A stretch of DNA of 64,000 nt from Tetrahymena elliotti 4EA (lineage: Eukaryota > Ciliophora > Oligohymenophorea > Hymenostomatida > Tetrahymenidae), in the NCBI GenBank assembly GCA_000231825.2, contig JH720326.1:383701-447700 (forward strand), written 5' to 3'. Below are positions 43,371 through 55,274 of the stretch, piece by piece (the first letter of the stretch is position 1; each line of letters begins with the position of its first letter). The notes under the pieces were generated by a model. The model saw only the letters and a list, made by a program, of their open reading frames with translations. It was not told where the DNA came from and made no database searches. A program made the translations under genes and the position numbers.

Positions 43371-46300
43371 TCAATATTTGTTATGAACTATTTCTCTACA
43401 TCTATTAAGCACCATTCTGTTTAGTTTATCATTTTCTTCTAATATTCCTAAGTTAACTGTAGATCTTTCAAGAGTGATAATAGGAGGTTTTCCAAAGCCA
43501 TCAACAGATGGAGCTCTAGCTCTTGTTTTTGTGAGCTATCTCTCTAAATCATTTCTTCTTCTATCGATGTCATGTAATCTACCTTGTAAATCTAGACATT
43601 CTCTTCTTTTAATTTCTAATTGACTTGATAACTCTTACAAATAAGGATGATTTGGATCTATTTACCCAGCTTTTCCTCTCCAAATTTCTATATCTCTACA
43701 AGCTTTATCTAAATCTATCATAGCTCTATGATACTTTGACCTAAATTAATTATTACAAAATTAATCAAAATTAAAATATTAATGAAATTATACCTTTCAA
43801 CATTTAAGTCTGCAATCAAATTTTCAACTTAGCCCTTTAGTGAAGTAATCTCTCTTTCATGCTAATAAATTAATAATTTATTGCTATCAATATTTAATAT
43901 TAAGATAATTACATCAGCTATGATTGTCTTTAATTAAATAGAGTGATTATTGAATTATGTTTCAAATTCTCTCTCCATAAGATGTCTTTAATCTTCTAAA
44001 TTTACCTTTATTTTATTGTAAGTAAGTAAGTAATTCACTCATCAAAAAAATTATTTAAAATGAATATTTACTTTGTGGATAGCTTCCATTTCATTAATCT
44101 TTTAATTAAACTGCTCAATCTATAAGAGTCTCTTGGCCTCAGAAGCTTCATAATCTCCATTAGATATTTTCAATTTATTTTCTAAAACTGTTATGTTGCT
44201 TTCTAACTTATGCATTAAACTATCATAGTGTTATCTTTAATCAGTAATTTCCTTTTCTATTTTCTGACGGAAATCAATTTACATCTCTCTTTTCTCCTTA
44301 TCAGTATTTTCTCTATTCTAAAATTTCACTGTCTCAATCTCTTCAATATGTTCAACTTTTAATCTCTCAATTTCTTTTTTAAGCAATTCTAACTCACTCA
44401 CTGTATTTATTTAATTCATAATAAAATTTTAAAATCATTTTATAATTTATGAATTAATAAAAAAATAATCATCATTCAATTTCTAAATGATAAAAATAAA
44501 ATCTCTATTGAAACCATTAAGGAAATTAATAAAATTTTTTATTTTGAGATAGGTTTCTTTTTCGAGATTTAAAATTTTTTAACCATTAATTAAATCCATA
44601 ATAGAATGAATAAAATTCTTTTTAATTTTGAGAACTGCTTGTTTAAGAAAATTTTGAATTTTGAAACAAAATAAACTTAATTCTTTTTAATTTAATAATG
44701 AAATAAATACATTTGCTAAGAAGTCTTTCATTTTCGTCAATAATTTAGTTGAATTTAAGTTAGAGGTCATTATAGACAGCTTTTCTTTTTTCAATTTCTT
44801 CATCTATTAATTACATTTTAGCTTTAAGTGACTCTATTTCAATATTTTTGTTTGATCTATCTCTTCTCATTTCATCAAGTTCATCATCTTTAGCTCTAAG
44901 TTTGGATATGAAGTCTTCAAATTATTATTTATGTTGTTATTCAATTCTGTCATATTTAAGTTTAAGACTTTCATATTCACTTTCTTTTTCTAACTTAGCA
45001 GTGTGAACTCTTTCTCTTTCTATCTTTGCTTGATGCAATTCTAATTACAAATCTTCATTTTGCTTTTAAAAAGATTAAATATATAGTTATTTTCTTATTG
45101 AAAATGTAATTTACTCTAATTTTCTCTATTAGAAGATTTGATTGTGAATCATTTTCTTATTTAATATTATCTAGCTTCTTTTCTAAAAGAGAAATTTGTC
45201 TTTGTCTTTCATCATTTTCAGCCTATTACTATTTCTTTGATTTTTTAACGTGTTCTTCAAACTCTTGCTTTTAATTTTCAATTTCTTTAGTGAATTTTTC
45301 TACCTAAATTGTTGTATGTTGTTCATGATGCTGAGACAACTAATTAATTTTATCTTCACATTCGTTTTATAATTCAATATACTTTTTTATTAAAAAAATA
45401 ATAAATTCAATTTTAACTTTTAAATTATTCTTTTTTTGTACTTTTTATCTCCAAATCTCTACTTCTTCAATTCTAATTTTTAGTCCCTAGTTCAATTCAT
45501 CTATATTGTGGATCAAAGATTCTATTTTTTTCTCAAGATCTTCATTTCTTTCCATTAACATAGTTTGATCAGTGTTGAGGAATTCTAATTTTTGGGATTA
45601 CTTAAATAAAAAAATTAACAGTTAAATCTACCCATTTGAATAAGAATAAATTTTACTTGCTTGATTTCAAATTATAAATCATCAATTATTCTTTGTAATT
45701 AAATAATTTAATTGTGGCTTTTTTCATTTTCTGCTTATACAAGTACTACTTTCATCAAAAGATTTACTTTTTCCTAATGAAATGTGAAATAAGATAAATA
45801 TATTTTTTAGAGATAATGATTTTACATCTTAGTTGATAGAGTTATGGGCATCTAAGTTGGCTTTTTCAGTTTTCATAATTTACTCTTTTTGTTCATCAAA
45901 ACTTATCCTTAAGTCAAGAATCTATTTAGTATGATCTTGTTATATTTTTTGTTATCTTTCTTCTGATTCAAAATATCTTTGTTTCCATTATTCCAATTCT
46001 ACTCTATTAGAGTCTGCAACCTAAATTATTAATTTAGATTCAATTTAAAATAAAATTTATTTTATATTTTATTTACATCAGCTAATTTCTAATTTTCATC
46101 AAGAACAATATTTAATTTCCCTTCAATATCTTTAATCCTTTTGTTTGCATCTGCATACAATCTGCTTAACTCAGTGAGTTCTTATTGCTTTTTATCAAAA
46201 ACTCCCAGTTAAATCTAGAACTCTTATAGCAAAGAGTCTTTCTCAATAATAGCTTGATTCAATTCTTATATTTCAAGTAAATATTGCTTCATCTTGTTCT

Positions 46301-47709
46301 CCATATCAACATTCATTGTTTTTGTGTGTTTAAGTTGACTTTCATAAACTCCCTTTTCCATTTCTACAGTCTTCTTATGTTCTTGCAATTCCTTAGAGAA
46401 ATGATCCTTCCAATAACCTCTAATTTTTTCAGTTTATTCCTCTATTTGTTTTTCTCTAATTTCAAAGCTTTATTATGCTTGCTCTAACTTAGATCTCAAA
46501 CTTTCATTGATCATGATTATTTTTTCATTTTCCATAATAATCTAAATTAATGAAATTAAATATTTTAAAAATTAAATAAATATTTTACTTTATTGACTCT
46601 TTCTTCATAAGTTTAAATAAGCTCTTCCATTTCTATTTTTAATTTTTCTTCATTAAAAGCACTTTCACTATTCTTTTTTTATATTTCATAATCCCTGTCT
46701 TAGATTTTTCTGTTTAATCTTTCATTTTCAGTTGAAAGTAAAGCTATTTTATTTTCAAATTCAATTATCGTGTTTTTGTAATTTGAAATTTATGTAATTA
46801 AATGCATTTTTTCTGCTTCAGCTGCTTCTCTAGAAGGCTTTGTAGCAAGATCATCCATTAATCCCTAAATGATCTAATCCTTTTCTTTGCACAAAATATA
46901 CAACCTGCTCACTTCATCCTGTTCATACCAAATATAAATTTAAAAATCATCTAGAAACATATCTTATATAGTTACCTTGTTTAGTTAAACACTGTGATTA
47001 GAGATAGTACCAAATCCATTTATCTGGCTTGAAAAAGGAGAAAACTTTAAAAAATAGAAATGATTAAAAAAGCTTCATTGCATTTAAAAAATTACTCTTG
47101 GCTCTGATTCTTTCAGTTTATTGCTAATAACTTCTTTTTCTACATTTAAAGCATTTGTAAGAGCTCTTTCCTTAATTAATGAATTTTCAATGTCCTTTAA
47201 GTGCTTATTTCTTGTTGACTCTAGCTATGAATTATTCATATCTTAAATGGACATTGGCTTACTAGCATACTAGGAAGTGTTTAAAGTTAAATTTTCTATA
47301 TTTTTGGGCTTGTAATCTGTACTAAAATTTCTAGTTTAAGATGTTGCTTGTCCTATTTAAGCTAAATTATTTGTTGAACTTGTGCTTTATAAATAATTAG
47401 GTCTTGTATTAGAAACGATCTTTGTAGTGATTGTTGTTTTAGATATCGAGTATCCATTCTAACTCTTACTATCTATAATAATAAATAATTATGACTATGC
47501 TAATATGAGAAATAACTTTTTTAATAACCTGAATCTTAGAAGTATGATTAAGTCATCTAAACTGGTGAAACATCCCTTGAATTATCAGGTTTTGTAACAA
47601 ATAATTATGGAGACTGCAAAAACTTAACTTTGTTATCAGAGCCTTATTGTTCTGAGTTCTTGCTATTATATCCTTAAAAGTCAGACTCTCTTAAATTTTG
47701 AGTGGCCAT
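43371..47709 (-). CDS. 1,123-residue coiled-coil protein, 14 exons
   Basis: Exons from the start: 47709-47529, 47472-47096, 47044-46976, 46918-46589, 46541-46077, 46020-45826, 45773-45657, 45600-45442, 45381-45115, 45062-44711, 44400-44072, 44005-43913, 43861-43794 and 43740-43371. Every junction is GT..AG and every phase fits, giving 1,124 codons including TGA. Residues 1-200 are Ser/Asn/Gln-rich and probably disordered. From about 230 onwards almost the whole protein is heptad-type coiled coil (Glu/Lys/Leu-rich). The C-terminus is more compact, with KAGQIDPNHPYLQEL, then RARAPSVDGFGKPPI and a final NRCREIVHNKY. This suggests a filament or structural protein of the ciliate cortex, basal body or centrosome. 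I do not recognise an orthologue. Most introns are 40-60 nt; the one after exon 10 is 310 nt. Confidence 0.9.
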
Positions 47710-48178
47710 TCCTTATTGCTTTATATTTATTTATAGGGTTTAGTGTGCTATTTAAAATTTAGACCAATCTTTGGATGTTAGATATTTTTTTATTTATGAT
47801 GTTAATTGTTTGTTTGATTATTGGTTTGAATATTATTGATAATTATTTAATTAAGTTATCAATTCAATTAAAAAACAAAATAGATTTTAAATTTTGATTT
47901 TGATTTTTTTTTTCAGTTGTTTTCAATTTACAAATCAATTATTTAATCTTTAGTCACAACCAAACACACACAATTTAATTTACTAATCAAATATTAGCTG
48001 AATATTATAATGGTTATCAAGTTATAAGACTTCTTTGCATTTTACTCAATTTTGAATTTGTTCTAATTTCGCATTCATTTAAATTCAATTTTTTGCAAAA
48101 TTAAATTTATTTTTTTATTTTATCAATTCTTATTTCAATTAAAATCAATAATTATTTTAAAAAATTTAAATTCATTTT
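47710..48178. other. 5' flank of the coiled-coil gene
   Basis: AT-rich sequence upstream of the start at 47709 and next to the duplicated block. No motif can be named. Confidence 0.45.
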
Positions 48179-48295
48179 TTCAAACTTCTTTTCTTCATTT
48201 AAATTTAATAAAAAAATAATATTTATTAATTTCATTTTAAGTAAATAAAGCCCTAAATTTTTTCAACATTTTCCAATCATTTTCAATATTTTTTT
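48179..48295. repeat. Perfect direct duplication, copy 1 (117 bp)
   Basis: Begins TTCAAACTTCTTTTCTTC and ends CAATATTTTTTT. By eye it is identical over 117 bp to 48317-48433; the 21 bp between the copies is unrelated. It lies about 470 bp upstream of the coiled-coil gene start and is not coding. Confidence 0.95.
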
Positions 48296-48316
48296 AGATA
48301 TTTCATATTATTTTAA

Positions 48317-48433
48317 TTCAAACTTCTTTTCTTCATTTAAATTTAATAAAAAAATAATATTTATTAATTTCATTTTAAGTAAATAAAGCCCTAAATTTTT
48401 TCAACATTTTCCAATCATTTTCAATATTTTTTT
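48317..48433. repeat. Perfect direct duplication, copy 2 (117 bp)
   Basis: Second copy of the block at 48179-48295, offset 138 bp. The absence of differences implies a recent duplication or an assembly artefact. Confidence 0.95.
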
Positions 48434-50412
48434 GAAAAAAGATAATTTTTTTTGTCAAATTTGTCTATAAAGTAATATAATTTAAGAATTTGATATAAAT
48501 TAAATAGATTAGTTTATAATTTAATAAATAAACAAGTAATCAGTAGATGCTTTATAATTAAAAAAGTAATTAAAATAACTTCATAATTTTTGGATGAATT
48601 TTTTACTTGAATTCACTTGACAAAAAATTTGAAAATATAAAGTAAAAACTGTAATTAGCTCATTGAGTTTTTTTAATTTAAAAGCTAAAATTATACCTAA
48701 ATAATTTATATTCATTACTTGATCAATCTTATTTTTTAAATTGATTTGAATAATTGTAATTTACTCGCAAACATAATTTATTTTACTTTTTTTGGTTACT
48801 TTAAACATATTCTTTTTAAAATATTTCTAAAAGGCTTTGTTTACTTTTTAATACAAATTCAAATGCTATGAATTATATTTTTTATTTAATAAAACTAAAT
48901 TGAATTAGCTAATATATTTGCATAGATTTTGATTGAATTTATATTCAGTTGTATAGTGTTAAGTATTCTATTACTGATATAATATTTAAGTATTTTTAGA
49001 GCTACTAACGCTTTAAAGATATATTCTATTTATTAAATTGCAATCGTTTACTAATCAAAGCAATAAATTTCTGGTCCCTGATGATAATGATAAGCCAATA
49101 GACATTAGTTTATTAGTCTGATATTATGCCAAAAAAAAATCTAATGAACAGGTGAGAATTTTATGTTTTTTTTGTTAATTTTATCTGTATTTAGCAAGAA
49201 AGCAGTTAGGAGAAATAGGTGATTTTAAAAATAAAATGTAATTAGTAATATAATTACTTTTAAACTCATATTTAACCTAAATTTGTTTAATTTTAAACTT
49301 TTTTTTCTTTTTAATAAATATTAACACCGTTCAAAATTAGACTATTGCTTTTTTATTTAATTATTAAGATTAGTGGTAATTAATTTTTGAATGAAATAGA
49401 AGCAAGCAAATCTAGTAAATACCACAACTTCTCAACGTAATAAGCAAGTACTAAATATTATTATATTTTCTTAAGTTGTCACAAAGTGAATGCAAAAATA
49501 TCACTTGAATTATTTAAATTGAGATAGAGGCTTGTTTTTTATTTGTTTTATCAATCCAAAAATACTTGATACTAAAATACTCCAAACAAATTATCTTTTT
49601 AAATGCGAATTTTCCATTTGTAATTTTAGCAAATTTATATTTTTCGCTGGATCTTTTTTTAAATAATAGCCAAAAAAATAAATTTAATGTTGGTTGAATT
49701 TAAAAAATAGAAATGGGCGTAATTTCAACTAAACTAAAAGAAAAAAATTAATATTTATTTTTATATTAATATAGATTTGTATTATGATCAATTGATCAAT
49801 CTCTTTTATTCTCCTAGATCTGATTGAGCAGATTTGTAATTTTATCTTATGTAAAGTATAAGAACTCTATGTATCTATTATTAATTATAGTGCTGCTTTC
49901 TTATTATCATAATGAAATCAGAGCTCGCCTATTTACTATTTTTATAATTTTAGATTACTAAAGGTTGTAATTGAAAAAATATATAATATGTAAAGAGAAT
50001 AGATAAAACTAATAAAAAAGATATAGATGAGTTAATTAATGTTGATATTTATTATAATCGCTCACCAACAAAAATTTACGATTGATTACTTACTAAAGAT
50101 TCTTTTCAATTTTGTGACAAAAAATAATTACTACTAATTAATCAAATTATTAATAACATTATTAGTCTAATTCTTACTTATTACTAATATCAATCATCTG
50201 ATAGTCCGCATGTATGTAAAAACTTAGAAGAGCGCATCAATTTATTTCTTATAATAATTAATATCAATACAAAAAATTTTAATAATCAAAAACCAAACAA
50301 ACAAAAAACTAAGAATATTCAATTTCTGTTAATTGAACCAATACTTTAAGTATTCACTGCAATCACAACAACAAATATTAAACAACCTACAAATTACTTT
50401 AAATCAATAATA
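48434..50412. other. Long AT-rich intergenic region
   Basis: About 2 kb. One island at about 49040-49450 has coding-like composition and splice-like boundaries but no secure model (see findings). The rest shows nothing recognisable. Confidence 0.45.
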
Positions 50413-50770
50413 ATGTCTCATCTTTTAGCTGCTGCCAACCTTGATAACGTGTTCCCCCACTCTCCTTAATTCAAGTAATTTCAATATTTATTTACAAAAA
50501 TCCTATTTTACTTATTCATATTCATATAATTAGACCAACTGAATCTCCTTTGAATGATATTATGGAACTTTCTCTCCCTGAAAGCCACATTAGTGAAGAA
50601 TTAAACAATGCGTAAATAAATATTGTTATGCATTATATTTTTTACTTATTAATTTAAATTAAAATAATAGAAATGAATCCGAAAAAAGTGAATTCTAATA
50701 AAATAACTAACCCAAAAGAAGACTTACTATATATGAATTCTTAGACAGCAAAAGATCTAACTCCTTTTGA
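50413..50770 (+). CDS. Small 79-residue protein, three exons, unknown
   Basis: Exons 50413-50474, 50534-50611 and 50671-50770; 80 codons including TGA, with both introns (59 nt each) GT..AG and both in phase 2. The protein starts MSHLLAAANLDNVFPHSP and has a central acidic-hydrophobic stretch (NDIMELSLPESHISEEL). It ends in a basic part (PKRRLTIYEFLDSKRSNSF). There is no signal peptide, membrane span or cysteine pattern. The first exon uses C-ended codons (GCC, AAC, GTG, TTC, CCC), unlike AT-rich noise, and the ATG has the usual A-rich context, so I take it as real. An RRLTIYEF-like basic motif could be a docking or phosphorylation site, which is speculation. No family was recognised. Confidence 0.65.
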
Positions 50771-52234
50771 ATCTATATAAAAATGAATGCTTATATTATT
50801 GCTGCTAATTTAATAATTAATCCATAAACAAAATATAAAAAAATAAGGAAATCTTCTTCTTCTTCTTCTTTGTAAAATGAATTCTATCTACCATTAAATG
50901 AATTAATATGGCTAATAAAATTGAATGAAACTATCATATAATTCTATAGTATTTTCTCAAAGAAATAAATCAACTAAAAATATAATCAATAATATACTAA
51001 ATAAAATTTTAAAAAACCTTTATTATAAATAAATATCTACATGAGCTAAATTGAAAGTAAGATAAAATGATAGTCTACTGTATTTCAATAAATTCCTCTC
51101 AGAAATTCATTAATTGATAAATTAGCTAGCTAGCTTAATTACTTAAATTAGAATCTTTCTTATTTCTATTTGCACTATTTACACGCAATGATAGAATAAT
51201 TAATAAACTACATTCATACTATCAACTTAGTCCTACAAAATAATAACGAAAAAAAAATCTCAACTTATCAAGGGATTAATCCTAGATGCTCAAAACAAAA
51301 ATGTTCTATAAAATAACTTTATTATTAAAAATAAACTACTCTATTTCACTACTATTACTATAAATTAACCTATTTCTTTGTCTATTATGTGTAAGTTTCT
51401 ACCAAATTTATATTGTCAAATTTAATGCCATTAAGAGATAAAATTAATTTGAAATCAAATCTATCTAATTTCTTAGGTAGGTATTTTAATTTTATTAAAT
51501 CATCTACTTGAATACAGAAATACAAAATTTTGATTGATTTTTTACCATTCATTCAAGAAAAATTCCTATTTATAAAATGCTAAATTAAACATAAAACTCC
51601 TAACAAATTTAATTACATTTTTTGAAAATTAATCAAAATTACACAAAAACAAAAGTAGAAATTACAAATTTTCAAATTCAATTGATTTTATTTATTAAAA
51701 TTTCGTTAATTTCAAATAAATAAGACTTTGAAATAGAAAATCGATTTTAAACACACCAATTTAATAAAAAATAATTAAATACTGTTTAACCTCTCGAAGC
51801 AGGCAGTAGATATATTAGGCACCTGCCTAAGTTGGGCAAAATTTCAGAGACAGAGCATTTGAATTGTTTTATTAAATAGTAAATTTAAAATCTCTCTATA
51901 TTGAGCATCTTTATATATTGGGTAAATCTTAGGCCAATGAGAGTGCCCAAATTTAAAGGTTGGACAGCAATATTTTTTTATTGATTCTCAAGAAAAATAA
52001 GGAAAATTTAGGAAATTTTTTTAGAAATTTACTTTTTTTTCTAGAGATGGAAGATTTCTAGAGAAATTTCAATTTACAAAATGATTAATTCATTTTTTAT
52101 TACAAGTGACGGATTAATCAAAAACTGATCTTGAAATCAAAGATTTCTTTAGCATTTTGAATAAATTAATAAAAAATATATTGTTTCTCTATCTAATATT
52201 ATAGAATAAATAAGTAGATCTAAATTAAATAAAA
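50771..52234. other. Intergenic with a GC-richer island containing inverted repeats
   Basis: About 1.46 kb of AT-rich spacer, except 51785-51965, which is GC-richer and has several nested inverted repeats (see next entry and findings). A GCTA simple repeat occurs near 51122-51135. Confidence 0.5.
51785..51965. repeat. Inverted-repeat island, possible mobile-element remnant or structured RNA
   Basis: TTAGGC at 51815-51820 pairs with GCCTAA at 51825-51830 around a 4-nt loop. AGGCAG at 51801-51806 pairs with CTGCCT at 51823-51828 as an alternative stem. TTGGGCA at 51832-51838 pairs with TGCCCAA at 51944-51950. The composition differs from the flanks. No transposase frame was found. Confidence 0.4.
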
Positions 52235-52975
52235 ATGATGATTAGCAGACAAATTTTCAAGCAAGTTGTACAAAGAAACTAACTTCTTTCTTCAAGCTCA
52301 TTCGTAATTCAATATTCGTCATAGTTTAAAAGTTATTTATCTTATTATTTATAAATAAATAGTCTTTCTTCTCCAAGGTGAATATTTTAATATAAATGAA
52401 AAATAATATCTAAAAAAGCATAAACTAAACAAAAAAAGATTAAAGAATTAGAAAAGAGTGAAGACTGGAATACTCTTATTGGCGAAAATAAAAAGCCTGT
52501 AATTTTAGATTTTTATGCAGAGTAAAAGAATTTTATTTAAATTTAAATAAATAGCAATCTTCTTAAAGGAGTAGTTAAAAGTATTTAATGATTGTTTATT
52601 TTATTTAAAAAGCTGGTGTGGTCCCTGCAAAAAGTTGACTCCTATTTTACAAAAGCATGCTGAAGAGTCAAATGATAAGTACGACATAGTTAAAATTAAT
52701 GTAGATAATCACTCAGAAATCGCTGGAGATCTTGGAGTAAATTATAATATGTATTTATATTTTACTTTAAACAAATAACGAAATTAATTTAGATCAGCTC
52801 TATTCCTGCTGTATTCTTAGTTCACAAGGGATAACCTATTGGCCGTAAACTAATAAATTATCTAGATTATTCTATTTTAATTTTTATTTTTTTTATTTCA
52901 GAATTTTTAGGATTAGATGAAAAGAAACTTAAGGAATTCGTAGAAAAAGCTAAGAAACTTTCTGAAGAGTAATGA
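52235..52975 (+). CDS. Thioredoxin, probably mitochondrial
   Basis: Five exons: 52235-52331, 52419-52521, 52613-52736, 52793-52844 and 52902-52975; 149 residues, all phases consistent. The active site is WCGPC at residues 68-72, after DFYAD, with the cis-Pro in SSIPAVF at residue 113 and a KINVDNH strand, so the thioredoxin fold is complete. The N-terminal 35 residues are Ser/Arg/Gln-rich without acids (MMISRQIFKQVVQRN), as expected for a mitochondrial presequence. It reduces disulfides with electrons from thioredoxin reductase. The first donor is GTTATT; the more obvious GTGAAT donor at 52378 would break the frame, so this start-side junction is the least certain. Two adjacent ATGs (52235, 52238) are possible starts. 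Confidence 0.95.
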
Positions 52976-55274
52976 ATAGTATGAATAAATATGTTTGTAT
53001 ATTTTCTTGAAGAAGCATATTAAGAGTATCAAAATTGTATATTAAAGTAGAATCTATTACTTTATAAATTCTTACATTAAATTACAAACTAAAAAATGTT
53101 CAACTATTTCAAACATTCTTTATTTTTAAGATAAATTAATATTTTTTTTAACAATATAATATCATTTTTCTTTCAAAACCTTTTGTTTTTAAATATCTAT
53201 TAAAGCCAAAAAATAAACTATTATTTCATATTAAATTTTCTTAGTGCCATCCATATTTAATTTTTAACAAATTTTAGTAAGTAATTATTAATGAAAAAAA
53301 TATTTTGTTTAACTGTAATGAATAATAAAAATTGATTTAAGTAGATCATATTTGAAAATAAAAGCAAAATTCTAAAATGGTTTGAGAAATTTTTTAAAAT
53401 TATTTCTAAACAGTTTTTTTTTACTTTTTTTGTTTAGCATTGAACTCACTTGTTAAGTTTTTTATCTTCTGTGAATTAAATTTCTATTTATAAATTTAAT
53501 AGCATTTAGATAATCTGTTTAATTATGTTTTAATCAGAAATTGCATAAAATAAAAACAAAATTTTGTAATTTTTAACAATTTTTTTTGATACAAAATAAT
53601 AATTAACAGCAGGTTAAGCTTAATTAATATTTTAGAATTTTTCAAGATTGAATTAATGGGATTTACTAAAAATTAAATATTCAAAGACGATAGAAAAGAT
53701 TTTTTAAATTTAATAATTGGTAATTTTTAAATTTGTAGGTTTATTGATTATTTTTTATTACTTGGAAAATATTTGAAGACAAATTGTTTTGTTTTAAAAA
53801 ATTTATTTTGCTCATTTTTCTTTATTTTTATAAGCAAATAAAATCAAATGAAAAACTTTGATTACATCGATAAGAATAAGGTGTTTGTAATTTTTATATT
53901 TTTTTAGTGAAAAAAGTTCAAAGGACAGGTTTATTTAAAAATATTGAATAAGAAGTAATTTTTTTGTTTTTTTAGAAATAAATTTTAGATTTTCTTGAAA
54001 AAATATACTGTCAATACAAGATTTTGGTCATCTGTTACTGTTTTAATCACTTAATTTATTATCATTCATTTTCTTTATTATCATTTATGGTAGAAAATAT
54101 ACAAATCTTATTTATGGTGAAAGATAGGTAAAAATTCCAGAAATATTCTCAGCCTCAAGCTAAATTAAGTTCTTTTCAATATTGAGATTTACTTAAAAAA
54201 TGGATAAAATTCTTATGAAATGTTACAATATGAACAAATCAATTCCAATAAAAGAAGAAGAAAAAATTGAAATAGTCAAAAGTAAATAGATTTAGTTAAA
54301 AATTAAACTTTAAAGAGTGAGAATGTAAACTAGTTACATCAGCTTGGTTATTAATAGAATATTCCATAAAATAATTAAGAATTACTTACTTTAAATACAT
54401 AGATTCTAACAAAGTAATAAAACAAAAAAATATGATTAATATCATTTTATTTATACTAAAAATATCAAAATCCTTTCAAGAAAATTTAAGCATTCTAATT
54501 TAATAGCAATAAGATACAATAAATTCTAAATATAATCAAATTTATTGCTTTGGTTGAACTTTATTGAACATAAATTAAATATTGCTGGCATTCTTTCAAT
54601 CAATAAATTAAAATATAATAAGCTTTGATATTATTTGTAAATTAAAAATACATCACAAAAATTTTGATTATTAATCACTTAAATTCATAAATGATAACTT
54701 GAAGTTAATATCATATTTTTCTTTTATTGTTTTTTTTAATAGTTTTTATCACAAAAACATAAAAAAATTTTTTGATTAAATCCATATTCATTTATATTAA
54801 AAAATAAATATTTGAGCTTTTTCATAAATCTGTTTTTGTTTTAAATATTTTATTTCAAAAGGAAGGAATATTATTATAGGAATAAAGACATTGAGAAACT
54901 TATTAATAAACATAGTCAATTAAGCCAAATAAAACAAAATTAAAAATTTTGTAGTTAAAAATACTTTTTGAAGGAACTTGAATTTGTCATACAAATAAAT
55001 AATCTTGTGAGCTTTCTAGTAAAGATTTAAATTTAAGACTATTAGAAAAGAAAAATTAATTAATTAATTGATGATTTTTTTGTAACACTTGAAAATATAA
55101 TGAATTATTGATTAAATATTTAACATAAATTTTCAAAAAACAAACAAAAGAACAATTAAAAAGTAAATAAATATTTTCTAGGCTAAAAAATAATCTAAAT
55201 TAAAGAAAAAGTAAATCTCCATCATTTATTTTGATTTTCTTTCAATAAAATAAATTTTAAAAATAGGCTGAAAA
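52976..55274. other. Long AT-rich intergenic region
   Basis: About 2.3 kb. The stretch at about 53850-54310 has a hydrophobic, membrane-span-like open frame that soon meets TGA. It could be a decayed exon of the membrane-protein family downstream, but this is not supported enough to call. Nothing else was recognised. Confidence 0.4.

Noticed and set aside
52378..52418. Alternative first intron of the thioredoxin gene starting at GTGAAT
   Set aside because: It would leave exon 1 in phase 2 and put the thioredoxin domain out of frame; the GTTATT donor at 52332 keeps the frame.
53850..54310. Hydrophobic frame resembling a membrane span plus possible short exons
   Set aside because: It hits TGA soon, the frames on either side do not join with consistent phases, and hydrophobic residues come easily from T-rich sequence.
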